Shown in pieces: positions 25,715 to 33,796 of a stretch of DNA of 64,000 bases. The position numbers were made by a program, and so were the translations under genes. Every line of letters starts with the position of its first letter. Within the stretch, counting starts at the first letter, position 1. The DNA lies in NCBI RefSeq assembly GCF_029813835.1, contig NZ_JARVKV010000004.1, positions 1-64,000 of the forward strand, in the 5' to 3' direction. The stretch comes from Streptomyces sp. DH37. GTDB taxonomy: Bacteria > Actinomycetota > Actinomycetes > Streptomycetales > Streptomycetaceae. A model generated the notes under the pieces. It was given only the letters and a program-made list of their open reading frames with translations, had not been told where the DNA came from and did no database searches.

Positions 25715-26690
25715 CCGGTCGACCACCCCCGTGAACGGCTCCGCGGGCGCCCCGCACCTGCCCCGGCTGCTGGTGCTGCGCGCGCTGGGCCTGGGCGACC
25801 TGCTGGCCGGGGTGCCCGCCCTGCGGGCGCTGCGCCGGGCGTTCCCGGGCCACGAGACCGTGCTCGCCGCTCCCCCGGAGCTGGCCGTGCCCGCCGAGCT
25901 GAGCGGCGCGGTGGACACCCTGCTGCCCGCCTCGGCGCCCGGCCGCGCCGTCCCCGGGATCACCGGCTGGCAGGGACCTCCACCGGAGATCGCCATCGAC
26001 CTGCACGGCAAGGGGCCGGAGAGCATGCGGGCCCTCGCGGCCCTGAACCCGCGCCGCCTGCTGGCGTTCGCCGCCGAGGACGGCCCCGAGTGGTACGCCG
26101 AGGAGCACGAGCGGGACCGCTGGTGCCGCTTCCTGGCCTGGTACGGCATCCCCGCCGACCCCGCCGACCTGCGCCTGCCGCCGCCCGCCGTGGCCTCCCC
26201 CGCCCCGGGTGCGGTGCTGCTCCACCCCGGCGCGGGCTCGCCGGCGCGGTGCTGGCCCGTCGAGCGGTACGCGGCCGTGGCCGGGGAGCTGCGGCGCGCC
26301 GGGTGCCGTGTGGTGGTCACGGGCGGGGCCCGGGAGTACGACCTGCTGGCGCGGCTGGCCAAGCTGGCCGGACTGCCCGACGCCGACGTCCACGGCGCGC
26401 CGCCGCTGGAGCGGCTGGCCGCCCTGGTCGCCGGCGCCTCGGCCGTGGTGAGCGGCGACACCGGCGTGGCCCATCTGGCGGTGGCCTACGGCACCCCGTC
26501 GGTCACCCTCTTCGGGCCGGTGTCGCCCGCGCTGTGGGGCCCGCCGCCGCTGGAGCGCCACCGGGTGCTGTGGCACCCGGGCCCGCCCGGCGACCCCCAC
26601 GGCCGCCGCCCCGACCCCCTGCTGCTGCGCATCCGGCCGGAGGAGGTACTGGCCGCGCTGTCCCGGCTGCCGGAGGTGCGTGCCGCGTGA
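25683..26690 (+). CDS. Glycosyltransferase family 9 (heptosyltransferase-like), second copy
   Basis: The 335-residue protein (327 if GTG 25707 is used) has LLVLRALGLGDLLAGVPALRAL (about 29-50), VLLHPGAGSPARCWP (about 178-192) and VSGDTGVAHLAVAYGTPSVTLFGP (about 256-279), as in GT9 heptosyltransferases. Only its fold motifs resemble the copy at 20136, so it is not a recent duplicate. It probably adds a second heptose or acts on a different acceptor. The start is ambiguous because of the 24-bp duplication. Confidence 0.87.
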   Translation: MNSPERGTVNSRSTTPVNGSAGAPHLPRLLVLRALGLGDLLAGVPALRALRRAFPGHETVLAAPPELAVPAELSGAVDTLLPASAPGRAVPGITGWQGPPPEIAIDLHGKGPESMRALAALNPRRLLAFAAEDGPEWYAEEHERDRWCRFLAWYGIPADPADLRLPPPAVASPAPGAVLLHPGAGSPARCWPVERYAAVAGELRRAGCRVVVTGGAREYDLLARLAKLAGLPDADVHGAPPLERLAALVAGASAVVSGDTGVAHLAVAYGTPSVTLFGPVSPALWGPPPLERHRVLWHPGPPGDPHGRRPDPLLLRIRPEEVLAALSRLPEVRAA

Positions 26691-27559
26691 ACGACTCGCC
26701 GATCGGCGTGGTCATCGCCACCCGCGACCGCGCCGACAGCCTCGCGCGCACGCTGCGCGTGCTGACCGAACTGCCCGAGCGACCGCCGGTGCTGGTGGTC
26801 GACAACGCCTCGACCGACCACACCCGCACCATGGTCTCGGTGCTCTTCCCGCAGGTGGCGCTGATGCCGCTGCCCGAGAACCGCGGCGCGATCGCCCGCA
26901 ACCTGGGGCTGGCGGCGATGGAGACGCCGTACGTGGCCTTCAGCGACGACGACTCCTGGTGGGAGCCGGGCTCGCTGCGGAGGGCCGCCGACCTGCTGGA
27001 GGCCCACCCGCGTCTCGGGCTGATCGCCGCCCGCACCCTGGTGGGGCCCGAGGAGGAGCCCGACCCGCTCAACGTCCTGCTGGAGGAGTCCCCGCTGGGT
27101 CCCGCCCGGGACCTGCCCGGCCCGCAGGTGCTGGGCTTCCTGGGGTGCGCCTCGGTGGTGCGGCGGTCGGCGTTCCTGGACGCCGGGGGATTCCACCCGC
27201 TGCTGTTCTTCGGCGCCGAGGAGACCCTGCTGGCCTACGACCTGGCCGCCCGGGGCTGGGGGGTCGCCCACTGCCCCGAGGTCGTCGCCCGCCACCATCC
27301 GGATCCCTCGCCGCGGTCCGGGCGCGGCGCCCGGGTGCTCCGCAACGAACTGCTCACCGCCTGGCTGCGCCGCCCGCTGTCGCTGGCGCTGGGCCGCACC
27401 GGGGTGCTGGCCGCGCGGGCCCGCCGCGACCCGGACGCCCGCCGCGCCCTGCTCGGCGCGCTGGCCCGGCTGCCGTCGGCGGTGCGCGCCCGCAGGCCCC
27501 TGCCGCCGTACGTCGAGGAAGCCGCACGCCGTGTGGAAGGACAGCACCGTGGCCCCTGA
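26687..27559 (+). CDS. Glycosyltransferase family 2, first of a tandem pair
   Basis: The 290-residue protein has VVIATRDRADSLARTL (about 8-23), VVDNASTDHT (about 39-48), AFSDDDSWWEPGSL (about 84-97) as the DxD region, and a later GAEETLLAYDLA (about 177-188). Helical, arginine-rich C-terminal residues probably contact the membrane. It starts at GTG 26687, overlapping the GT9 stop. It is closely related to the next gene. Confidence 0.87.
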   Translation: MNDSPIGVVIATRDRADSLARTLRVLTELPERPPVLVVDNASTDHTRTMVSVLFPQVALMPLPENRGAIARNLGLAAMETPYVAFSDDDSWWEPGSLRRAADLLEAHPRLGLIAARTLVGPEEEPDPLNVLLEESPLGPARDLPGPQVLGFLGCASVVRRSAFLDAGGFHPLLFFGAEETLLAYDLAARGWGVAHCPEVVARHHPDPSPRSGRGARVLRNELLTAWLRRPLSLALGRTGVLAARARRDPDARRALLGALARLPSAVRARRPLPPYVEEAARRVEGQHRGP

Positions 27560-28499
27560 GCCCGCCGAGACCGCCGAGCACGTCCGCACCGAAGGGACCC
27601 GGGACGCCGACACCCGGGTCTCGGTCGTGGTGATCACCCACAACCGCCGGGAGGAGTTGCTGCGCACCCTGGGCCGGCTGGCCGAACTGCCCGAGCGGCC
27701 CCCGGTCCTCGTCGTCGACAACGCCTCGGCGGACGGCACCGCCGAGACCGTCGCGCGCGTCCATCCGTGGGTGCGGCTGCTGCGGGCGGAGCGGAACCTG
27801 GGCGCGGTGGGGCGCAATGTGGCGGTGGAGCGCGTGACCACGCCGTACGTGGCCTTCTGCGACGACGACTCCTGGTGGGAGCCGGGCTCGCTGGGGAGGG
27901 CCGCCGACCTGCTCGACGCGCACCCGCGGCTGGCGGCGGTCACCGCGCGCATCGTGGTGGAGCCCGGCGGCGCCGAGGACCCGATCGTCGCCGAGCTGCG
28001 CGACTCGCCCGTCCCCGGCCCCGAATGGCTGCCCGGCCCGGCCCTGGGCTCGTTCCTGGCCGCGGCGACGGTGCTGCGCGCCGGCGCCTTCCGGGAGGCG
28101 GGCGGCTTCTCGCCCCGGCTGTGGCTGGGCGGCGAGGAGGAGCTGCTGGCCACCGATCTGATGGTGCGCGGCTGGTGGCTGGCCTACGCCGAGGAGCTGA
28201 CGGTCCACCACGCGCCCTCGGCCGTGCGGGACGCCACCGCGCGCCGGGAGGACGGGCTGCGCAACACGCTGTGGTTCGGCTGGCTCCGCCGTCCGCTGCC
28301 CGCGGCGCTGCGCCGCACCTGGCGCCTGGCGCGCACCGTACCGCGCGACGCGGCGTCGGCGCGGGCGTTCGGGCGGGCGCTGGCGGGGCTGCCGTGGGTG
28401 CTGCGCGAGCGCCGGGTGGTGCCGGGGGAGGTCGAGGAGCGGCTGCGGCTGCTGGAGGAGGAACAGCGCCGCTCCGCCGCCCGCCGGTACGTCGACTGA
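27549..28499 (+). CDS. Glycosyltransferase family 2, second of a tandem pair
   Basis: The 316-residue protein repeats the layout of its neighbour: SVVVITHNRREELLRTL, VVDNASADGT, AFCDDDSWWEPGSL and GGEEELLATDLM. GTG 27549 is chosen because GGAAGGA lies eight bases before it; GTG 27531 is an in-frame alternative. It overlaps the first copy by 11 bases. DNA around the DxD region (near 27841-27897) is almost identical to 26925-26981 in the first copy, which points to recent duplication or conversion. It is the last gene of the heptose cluster. Confidence 0.87.
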   Translation: MAPEPAETAEHVRTEGTRDADTRVSVVVITHNRREELLRTLGRLAELPERPPVLVVDNASADGTAETVARVHPWVRLLRAERNLGAVGRNVAVERVTTPYVAFCDDDSWWEPGSLGRAADLLDAHPRLAAVTARIVVEPGGAEDPIVAELRDSPVPGPEWLPGPALGSFLAAATVLRAGAFREAGGFSPRLWLGGEEELLATDLMVRGWWLAYAEELTVHHAPSAVRDATARREDGLRNTLWFGWLRRPLPAALRRTWRLARTVPRDAASARAFGRALAGLPWVLRERRVVPGEVEERLRLLEEEQRRSAARRYVD

Positions 28500-28523
28500 G
28501 GCTGCGGAGCGGCGGGCGGGGTA

Positions 28524-28568
28524 CCGGCGGGGTACCGGCGGACGCCGCAGGAGCCGGTACCCCGCCGG
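28524..28568. terminator. Terminator with perfect 15-bp stem ending the glycan cluster
   Basis: Bases 28524-28538 and 28554-28568 form a perfect 15-bp inverted repeat with a 15-base loop. It lies between the end of the last GT2 gene and the end of the convergent ChaB gene. A second partial copy of the left arm (28517-28527) adjoins it. Confidence 0.8.
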
Positions 28569-28583
28569 GGCGCGGGGCGCGTT

Positions 28584-28985
28584 CTAGGAGCGCGCCTCGC
28601 GGGTCGCGGAGCGGTTGGCCTTGCGGATGGCCCGCAGCAGCTCGTCCTTGCTCATCCGGGAGCGTCCGTTGATGTCCAGCCGCCGGGCGATGGAGTACAG
28701 GTGCTCCTTGCTGGCGTTCTCGTCGACGCCCTCACCGCTGCGCCCGCCCTTGCCGCGCGGGCGGGCCGCCCGCTCGTCGGAGGGTCCCTTGCGGCCGCCC
28801 TCCTTGCGCTCCCAGTGGTCGCCCACCTTCTCGAACGTGTGCTTGAGGGCGCCGTAGGCCGTCATGTGGGCGCGCCGGCCCTCTCCGTACTCCTCCACTG
28901 CGGAGTCGTGGGCCTTGATCCAGGTGCGCTGCGCCTCCTCGGGGGAGCGCTCCAGGGTCGACGGAAGCTCCTTCCGTGCTGGCAC
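28584..28985 (-). CDS. ChaB-domain protein with C-terminal Rho-N/SAP-like domain
   Basis: The 133-residue protein has an N-terminal ChaB-like segment (ELPSTLERSPEEAQRTWIKAHDSAVEEYGEG, about 6-36). After a basic linker comes a Rho N-terminal-like helix-turn (EHLYSIARRLDINGRSRMSKDELLRAIRKAN, about 94-124) that suggests nucleic-acid binding. GTG 28985 follows a good GGAGGTGAG site. A near-consensus SigB-type promoter lies 35-59 bases upstream. Such fusions are common in actinobacteria, but their role is unclear. Confidence 0.82.
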   Translation of the reverse strand: MPARKELPSTLERSPEEAQRTWIKAHDSAVEEYGEGRRAHMTAYGALKHTFEKVGDHWERKEGGRKGPSDERAARPRGKGGRSGEGVDENASKEHLYSIARRLDINGRSRMSKDELLRAIRKANRSATREARS

Positions 28986-29019
28986 GTTTCTCACCTCCGA
29001 TTGATCCGGTTTGTAACGG

Positions 29020-29044
29020 GTTCCCCTCCGTCCGTCACGGAAAC
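29020..29044 (-). promoter_or_regulatory. Near-consensus SigB-type promoter for the ChaB gene
   Basis: On the minus strand GTTT (29044-29041), 15 bases, then GGGAAC (29025-29020). It differs from the SigB-type consensus at one position of the -10 element. The spacing equals that of the two exact promoters near 12.4 kb. Confidence 0.55.
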
Positions 29045-29181
29045 GGCAGGTGTCGATGCGCACCGGAGGGTCACCCGCCCCGTGGGGACCGCGGCCCCGC
29101 CGGCCCGTGCGGAAGGGCGCGGGAGGACCCGGGAGGCCCCGGCGGTCGCCGGCTGCCACCGACGGTCACCGGGAAGCCCCC

Positions 29182-29211
29182 GACAGAACCTGACAGACCC
29201 CGACAGACACC
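29182..29211. repeat. 10-bp tandem repeat, GACAGAMMCC type
   Basis: Three units, GACAGAACCT, GACAGACCCC and GACAGACACC, follow each other directly, with a degenerate fourth at 29212. They lie immediately upstream of the DUF2267 ribosome site, so they are in the 5' untranslated region or promoter. Confidence 0.7.
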
Positions 29212-29227
29212 GAGAGGGGTGCCGAGC

Positions 29228-29662
29228 ATGCGGTACGAGGAGCTCACCGGCCAGGTCCAGGCGCACGCGGACCTGCCCGACCGGCAGGCGGCGGAACGGG
29301 CCCTGCGGGCCACGCTGGAGACGCTGGCGGAGCGGATCCCGGACGGTGTGGCCGACCATCTGGCCGCCCAACTGCCCGGGGAGGCGGCCGAGTCGCTGCG
29401 CCGGGTGGTGGCCGGGCACGAGACCTCGCCGCAGCGCCGGGCCGACGCCCGCACCCACGGCGAGCCGTTCGACCTGACCACCTTCGCCGGGCGGGTGGCC
29501 TGGCGGTCCCGCGCGTCGGAGGACACCGCCGTGCGGGAGGCGACGGCGGTGCTGGAGGTGCTGGACGCGGCGGTCTCCCCCGAGCTGATGCTCAAGGTCG
29601 GCCACGTCCTGCCGCCGGACATCCGCGAGCTGCTGCCCTCCAGCCGCGCCCGGGAGTCCTGA
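29228..29662 (+). CDS. DUF2267 family protein
   Basis: The 144-residue protein has two repeats of a helical module: residues 1-60 (RYEELTGQVQAHADLPDRQAAERALRATLETLAERI) and 80-138 (FDLTTFAGRVAWRSRASEDTAVREATAVLEVL). The second ends in SPELMLKVGHVLPPDIRELLP. This twofold layout is typical of DUF2267. The ATG at 29228 follows GAGAGGGGTG. Its function is unknown; neighbours are small proteins of the kind often found in SigB regulons. Confidence 0.85.
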   Translation: MRYEELTGQVQAHADLPDRQAAERALRATLETLAERIPDGVADHLAAQLPGEAAESLRRVVAGHETSPQRRADARTHGEPFDLTTFAGRVAWRSRASEDTAVREATAVLEVLDAAVSPELMLKVGHVLPPDIRELLPSSRARES

Positions 29663-29671
29663 GCCCCGGCC

Positions 29672-29726
29672 GGGTCCGGGACGGGCCCGGGCAGGGACGG
29701 GACAGGATCCGGACAGGCCGGAACCC
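29672..29726. repeat. Degenerate 11-bp tandem array
   Basis: Units GGGTCCGGGAC, GGGCCCGGGCA, GGGACGGGACA, GGATCCGGACA and GGCCGGAACCC start at 29672, 29683, 29694, 29705 and 29716. The array occupies the gap after the DUF2267 stop and abuts a hairpin. Confidence 0.65.
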
Positions 29727-29753
29727 CCGGGGGCGGGGACAGGCCCCCGGGGG
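29724..29753. terminator. Terminator with 11-bp stem between convergent genes
   Basis: CCCCCGGGGGC at 29724-29734 pairs with GCCCCCGGGGG at 29743-29753 around an 8-base loop. It lies between the DUF2267 and DUF8129-like genes. Confidence 0.65.
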
Positions 29754-29772
29754 CGCGCCCGCGGGGCGGCCG

Positions 29773-30123
29773 CTACCGGAAGCGGTCGCCCACCGGCTTG
29801 GCGGGCTGGTCGGGGGTGCCGTGCGGGGGCGGGTTGTACGGCTCCGGCGAGGTCGCCGGGCTGACCGGGGATCCGCCGGGCCGGCCCTCCGGTCCGGTGG
29901 GCGGCACGGAGCTGCCGGGGGACCGCGGACTGCCCTCCTCCAGCTGGTGCAGGCGGGACGTCAGCAGCGCGATCACATGGGTGCGGTGGGCGTGTTCGCG
30001 CTCGTAACGGAGCAGCTGCTCCAGGTCCTCGTGCGACAGGGACCGGATCCGGTGCCCCAGCTCGCCCGCGGAGAGGTGGTCGTAGTCGGGGAACGGGAGT
30101 TCGTCGTGGTCGGTGGTACTCAT
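29773..30123 (-). CDS. DUF8129-like small protein with proline-rich tail
   Basis: The 116-residue protein has a conserved N-terminal half: ELPFPDYDHLSAGELGHRIRSLSHEDLEQLLRYEREHAHR, then a helix containing LTSRLHQLEEG. This matches actinobacterial proteins annotated DUF8129, as far as I can recall. The second half is disordered, rich in Pro, Gly and Ser. It is monocistronic, with no recognisable SigB-type promoter. Confidence 0.7.
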   Translation of the reverse strand: MSTTDHDELPFPDYDHLSAGELGHRIRSLSHEDLEQLLRYEREHAHRTHVIALLTSRLHQLEEGSPRSPGSSVPPTGPEGRPGGSPVSPATSPEPYNPPPHGTPDQPAKPVGDRFR

Positions 30124-30316
30124 CCGCCCCGGGTGTCCGGTGGGCGGACCGCGAAAACCCGGCGGCTCCCACGATTATCCCGACGGAGGAACCGGGGCAA
30201 GCTATACGTAGCGGGTTGCTGCCGGAACGTCGGCGTCTCGTATCCGTGTACCTGTTCGCCTGGGATCAGTAGCCTCAGGAGTCCCTGTCATATTCACCGA
30301 CCGGTTGGAGACTTTG

Positions 30317-31132
30317 ATGGAGCGTCCCGCCTGGGCTCCACAGGACATAGATCTGTCCGTTCCGAGCGTTTCCCGTATCTACGACTACTACCTGGGCGGG
30401 TCGCACAACTTCGAGGCCGACCGGGAGGCCGCCCGGCGGGCCATCGAGGTTTTCCCGGGGCTGCCGAAGATCATGCAGGCCAACCGCGCGTTCATGCGCC
30501 GGGCCGTCCGCTTCGCCGCGGACCGGGGCATCACCCAGTTCCTCGACATCGGCTCCGGCATCCCCACCTTCGGCAACGTCCACGAGGTCGCGCAGGCCGC
30601 CGCCCCCGGGGCCAGGGTGGTCTACGTCGACAACGACCCCGTCGCCGTCGCCCACAGCAGGGCGGTCCTGAAGGGCCAGGAGGAGCGCACCGGCGTCGTC
30701 GCCGCCGACTTCCGCAGGCCCGGGGACATCATCGGGAGCGAGGAGGTCGGCCGCCTGCTCGACCTGGACCGGCCGGTGGCCCTGCTGCTGGTGGCGCTGC
30801 TGCACTTCCTGGAGGACGCCGACGACCCGTGGGCGAGGGTGGCCGAGCTGCGCGACGCGCTCGCCCCCGGCAGCCTGCTGGTCCTCACCCACGCCTCGGT
30901 CGAGGGCGGCCCGCGCAGACCCGAGCAGGGGGACGAGGTCGAGGGCGTCTACCGCAACATCGGCTCGCCGCTGATCATGCGCTCGCGCCGTGAGGTGGAA
31001 CGGTTCTTCGACGGCTTCGAGATGGTCGAGCCCGGCCTGGTCTCCATGCCGAACTGGCGCCCGGAGGGGCCGGTGGACCAGGAGGACCCCGTGGTCTTCA
31101 CCGGCTTCGGCGGAGTGGGACGCAAGGCGTGA
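30317..31132 (+). CDS. SAM-dependent methyltransferase, actinobacterial PF04672 type
   Basis: The 271-residue protein has the family opening SVSRIYDYYLGGSHNFEADR (about 17-36), where YDYYLGG is diagnostic. The SAM site is FLDIGSGIPTFGNVHEV (about 74-90), with VVYVDNDPVAV (about 100-110) binding the ribose. The ATG at 30317 has GGAG six bases upstream; an upstream TTG at 30305 is also in frame. Its substrate is unknown. It overlaps the GGDEF-EAL gene as GTGA, so the two are co-translated. Confidence 0.88.
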   Translation: MERPAWAPQDIDLSVPSVSRIYDYYLGGSHNFEADREAARRAIEVFPGLPKIMQANRAFMRRAVRFAADRGITQFLDIGSGIPTFGNVHEVAQAAAPGARVVYVDNDPVAVAHSRAVLKGQEERTGVVAADFRRPGDIIGSEEVGRLLDLDRPVALLLVALLHFLEDADDPWARVAELRDALAPGSLLVLTHASVEGGPRRPEQGDEVEGVYRNIGSPLIMRSRREVERFFDGFEMVEPGLVSMPNWRPEGPVDQEDPVVFTGFGGVGRKA

Positions 31133-33321
31133 GTCAGACGTCCCAGGGGCCCGCCTCCGGCCGCCCCCTCGCACCGGAGGCCCCCGGCGACCCGCACGAC
31201 GGGCACCGCCGCTTCGCCAGGATCTGGAGCCGCGCGGTCTACCCCGCCACGGCCACCTCGATGACCCGCGCCGAGTTCGAGGACTACCTCCTCCCCCTGG
31301 CGCGCGTGCTCGGCGAGGCGCTGCACGCCCGCCCCTTCGACCCCTCGCCGGGACGCGGCGTGGGGGCGGCCCTCGTCGAGGCGCACTGCACGGCCCCCGA
31401 GGCGCTGCCGCAGGTGCTCGGCGTGGTGGACGCCTACCTGCTGCTGTACTGCAGCGATCCGGCGGTGCTGCCCACCGAGGAGGGACGGGCCCGCTGCGCC
31501 CGGCTCCAGCACGCCGTCTCGGCCGGATTCGCCCGCGCCCTGCAGGAGCGCACCCGCTCCGAGCAGGAGGCGCTGGCCCGGTCCGCGCTCGCGGCGCGCG
31601 AGACCGCCGAGAAGGCCCTCCACGAGAGCGAGACCCGTTTCCGGGCGGTCTTCGAGGGGGCCACGGTCGGCATCGGGATCGCCGACATGGACGGGAACAT
31701 CCTCGACGTCAACAGCGCGCTCGCCCGGATGTTCGGCGGTTCGGAGCACCACGTGCGCAGCCGCAGGGTCTCGGACTGGGTCCACCCCGACGACGCACCG
31801 GGCGTCTGGCGGGTCCACGAGGAGCTGGTGCGCGGCGAGCGCGACCACTACCGGGTGGAGAAGCCGTACACGCGCAGCGACGGCACCGTGCTGTGGACCA
31901 ACCTGACCGTCTCGCTGCTGCGCGACCCCGCGGGCGAGCCGCGCTACATGCTGGCGCTGATGGAGGACATCACCGAGCGCCGCCTGCTGCACCTGCGGCT
32001 GCGCTACGAGGCCACCCACGACGCGCTGACCGACCTGCCCAACCGCACCCTGTTCTTCGAGCGGCTGGAGCACGCCCTCTCCCCCGACTCCGGCACCGCC
32101 CGGATCGGGCTGTGCTACCTGGACCTGGACGGCTTCAAGACAGTCAACGACAGCCTGGGCCACGCCGTCGGCGACCAGTTGCTGGTGAACGTGGCCGAGC
32201 GGCTGGAGAGCTGCGTGGCCTCGCAGCGCCACATGGTGGCGCGGATCGGCGGCGACGAGTTCGTGGCGCTGGTCAGCGACCCCGTGTCGCGCTCGGAGGT
32301 GACCGACCTGGCCCAGCGGGCGCTGGACGCGCTCTCCTGCCCGATCCAGCTGGCCGGCCGGGAGCTGCCGGTGCGCGCCAGCATCGGCGTCGTCGAGGGC
32401 CCGGTCGGGGAGCTGACCCCGGCGGAGGTGCTGCGCAGCGCGGACATCACCATGTACCGGGCCAAGGCCAGGGGCGGCAACCGCTACGAGCTGGCCGACC
32501 CCGACTCCGACGCCCGCACCATCAGCCGCCACATGCTGACCACCCATCTGCCCGCCGCGCTGGAGGGCGAGGAGTTCTTCATCGAGTACCAGCCGCTGGT
32601 GCGGATGGAGGACGGCAGCGTGGAGGGCGCCGAGGCCCTGGTGCGCTGGGCCCATCCGCGCCACGGCGTGCTGGGGCCGGACCGCTTCATCCCGCTGGCC
32701 GAGCACACCGGGCTGATCGTGCCGCTCGGCCGCTGGGTGCTGGAGCAGGCGGTGCGGCAGGCCTGCGAGTGGCAGGTGCGCGGCATCGGCGGCGCCCGGC
32801 CGCTGCGGGTGAACGTCAACCTCTCGCCGCGGCAGCTGCACCACCCGGAGCTGGTCGCCGAGACCGTGGCCGTGCTGGAGAGCGCCGGGCTCGACCCGTC
32901 CTCGCTCTGCCTGGAGGTCACCGAGAGCGCCCTGATCCGCGCCGACGACGCGGAGCTGAAGCCCTTACGCCGGCTCGCCGACCTGGGGGTGCGGATCGCC
33001 CTGGACGACTTCGGCACCGGCTACTCGAACCTGGCGAGCCTGCGCAGGCTGCCCGCGACCACCCTGAAACTGGACCGCTCCTTCACCCGGGGTCTCCAGC
33101 AGGAGCCGGCCGACCCGGTCGACCTCAAGGTCGTCGAGGGCATCGTCTCGCTGGCGCACGCCCTGGACCTGGCCGTGACGGTCGAGGGCGTGGAGACGGC
33201 GGCCCAGGCCGACCAGTTGCGGAAGCTGGGCTGCGACTCCGCGCAGGGCTGGTACTACGCCCGGCCCGGGCCGCCGGAGCGCCTGTCGTCGCAGGCGCTG
33301 CCGGTCGCGGCGGGGCAGTGA
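31129..33321 (+). CDS. PAS-GGDEF-EAL cyclic-di-GMP enzyme
   Basis: The 730-residue soluble protein has an N-terminal helical region (about 20-165), a PAS/PAC sensor (TRFRAVFEGATVGIGIADMDG near 168 onward), a GGDEF domain and an EAL domain. The diguanylate cyclase active site is intact (RIGGDEFVAL, about 371-380). The phosphodiesterase retains EAL (about 502-504), NVNLSPRQL, DDFGTGYSNL (about 626-635) and LKLDRSF. It may therefore make and degrade c-di-GMP, which controls Streptomyces development through BldD. The architecture resembles RmdA/RmdB-type proteins, but I cannot assign orthology. Confidence 0.9.
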   Translation: MSQTSQGPASGRPLAPEAPGDPHDGHRRFARIWSRAVYPATATSMTRAEFEDYLLPLARVLGEALHARPFDPSPGRGVGAALVEAHCTAPEALPQVLGVVDAYLLLYCSDPAVLPTEEGRARCARLQHAVSAGFARALQERTRSEQEALARSALAARETAEKALHESETRFRAVFEGATVGIGIADMDGNILDVNSALARMFGGSEHHVRSRRVSDWVHPDDAPGVWRVHEELVRGERDHYRVEKPYTRSDGTVLWTNLTVSLLRDPAGEPRYMLALMEDITERRLLHLRLRYEATHDALTDLPNRTLFFERLEHALSPDSGTARIGLCYLDLDGFKTVNDSLGHAVGDQLLVNVAERLESCVASQRHMVARIGGDEFVALVSDPVSRSEVTDLAQRALDALSCPIQLAGRELPVRASIGVVEGPVGELTPAEVLRSADITMYRAKARGGNRYELADPDSDARTISRHMLTTHLPAALEGEEFFIEYQPLVRMEDGSVEGAEALVRWAHPRHGVLGPDRFIPLAEHTGLIVPLGRWVLEQAVRQACEWQVRGIGGARPLRVNVNLSPRQLHHPELVAETVAVLESAGLDPSSLCLEVTESALIRADDAELKPLRRLADLGVRIALDDFGTGYSNLASLRRLPATTLKLDRSFTRGLQQEPADPVDLKVVEGIVSLAHALDLAVTVEGVETAAQADQLRKLGCDSAQGWYYARPGPPERLSSQALPVAAGQ

Positions 33322-33347
33322 CGGCGCCCGCGCCGGCCGGGGCGGAG

Positions 33348-33374
33348 GGCGCGGGGGGCGCGGGGGGCGCGGGG
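33348..33374. repeat. 9-bp triplicate GGCGCGGGG
   Basis: Three perfect GGCGCGGGG units occupy the gap between the convergent GGDEF-EAL and DUF3140 genes. Flanking TGACG...CGTCA ends can pair around them, so the region may act as a weak terminator. Confidence 0.7.
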
Positions 33375-33377
33375 GCG

Positions 33378-33722
33378 TCAGGACGCCCTGACGGGGTCGT
33401 GCCCCATCGACATCATCCGGTGGCGCCACTCGGGGTCCTGCACCGCCTCCGCGACGCGTACGCGCTCGCGTTCGGCGTCGACGGTGTCGACGACCTCGCG
33501 CATCACCGCGATGTCGTCGTCGGTGAGGTCCATGCGGCGCTTCTGCAGGATCGCCAGCACGTGCCGCCCCTGCTCGGCCCCGGCCTGCTCCGGCAGCGCC
33601 TCGGTCCGCTCGCCGGCGTCGCTCGTCCTGAGCCAGGCCGCCAGTTCGTTCGACGTCATGTTCACCGCGGTGTGGAACTCGTCCCACAGGGCGTCCAGCT
33701 CCAGTTCGGAGATGTCGGCCAT
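33378..33722 (-). CDS. DUF3140 family protein
   Basis: The 114-residue acidic helical protein reads LWDEFHTAVNMTSNELAAWLRT (about 13-34) and EQGRHVLAILQKRRMDLTDDDIAVMREVVDTV (about 51-82), which is the DUF3140 signature. It probably binds nucleic acid or another protein; no function is established. Its promoter candidate is SigB-like. It converges on the GGDEF-EAL gene. Confidence 0.85.
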   Translation of the reverse strand: MADISELELDALWDEFHTAVNMTSNELAAWLRTSDAGERTEALPEQAGAEQGRHVLAILQKRRMDLTDDDIAVMREVVDTVDAERERVRVAEAVQDPEWRHRMMSMGHDPVRAS

Positions 33723-33756
33723 CTCTCAACCTCCCGGGGTCTCTCGCGCTGCGCGA

Positions 33757-33781
33757 GTGCCCGCGCGCGGCCGGGGGAAAC
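33757..33781 (-). promoter_or_regulatory. Possible SigB-type promoter for DUF3140
   Basis: On the minus strand GTTT (33781-33778), 15 bases, then GGGCAC (33762-33757). The -10 differs from consensus at the important T position, so this is a tentative call. The spacing and distance to the start resemble the better examples in the window. Confidence 0.35.
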
Positions 33782-33796
33782 CCCGGCCGCGCCGCG

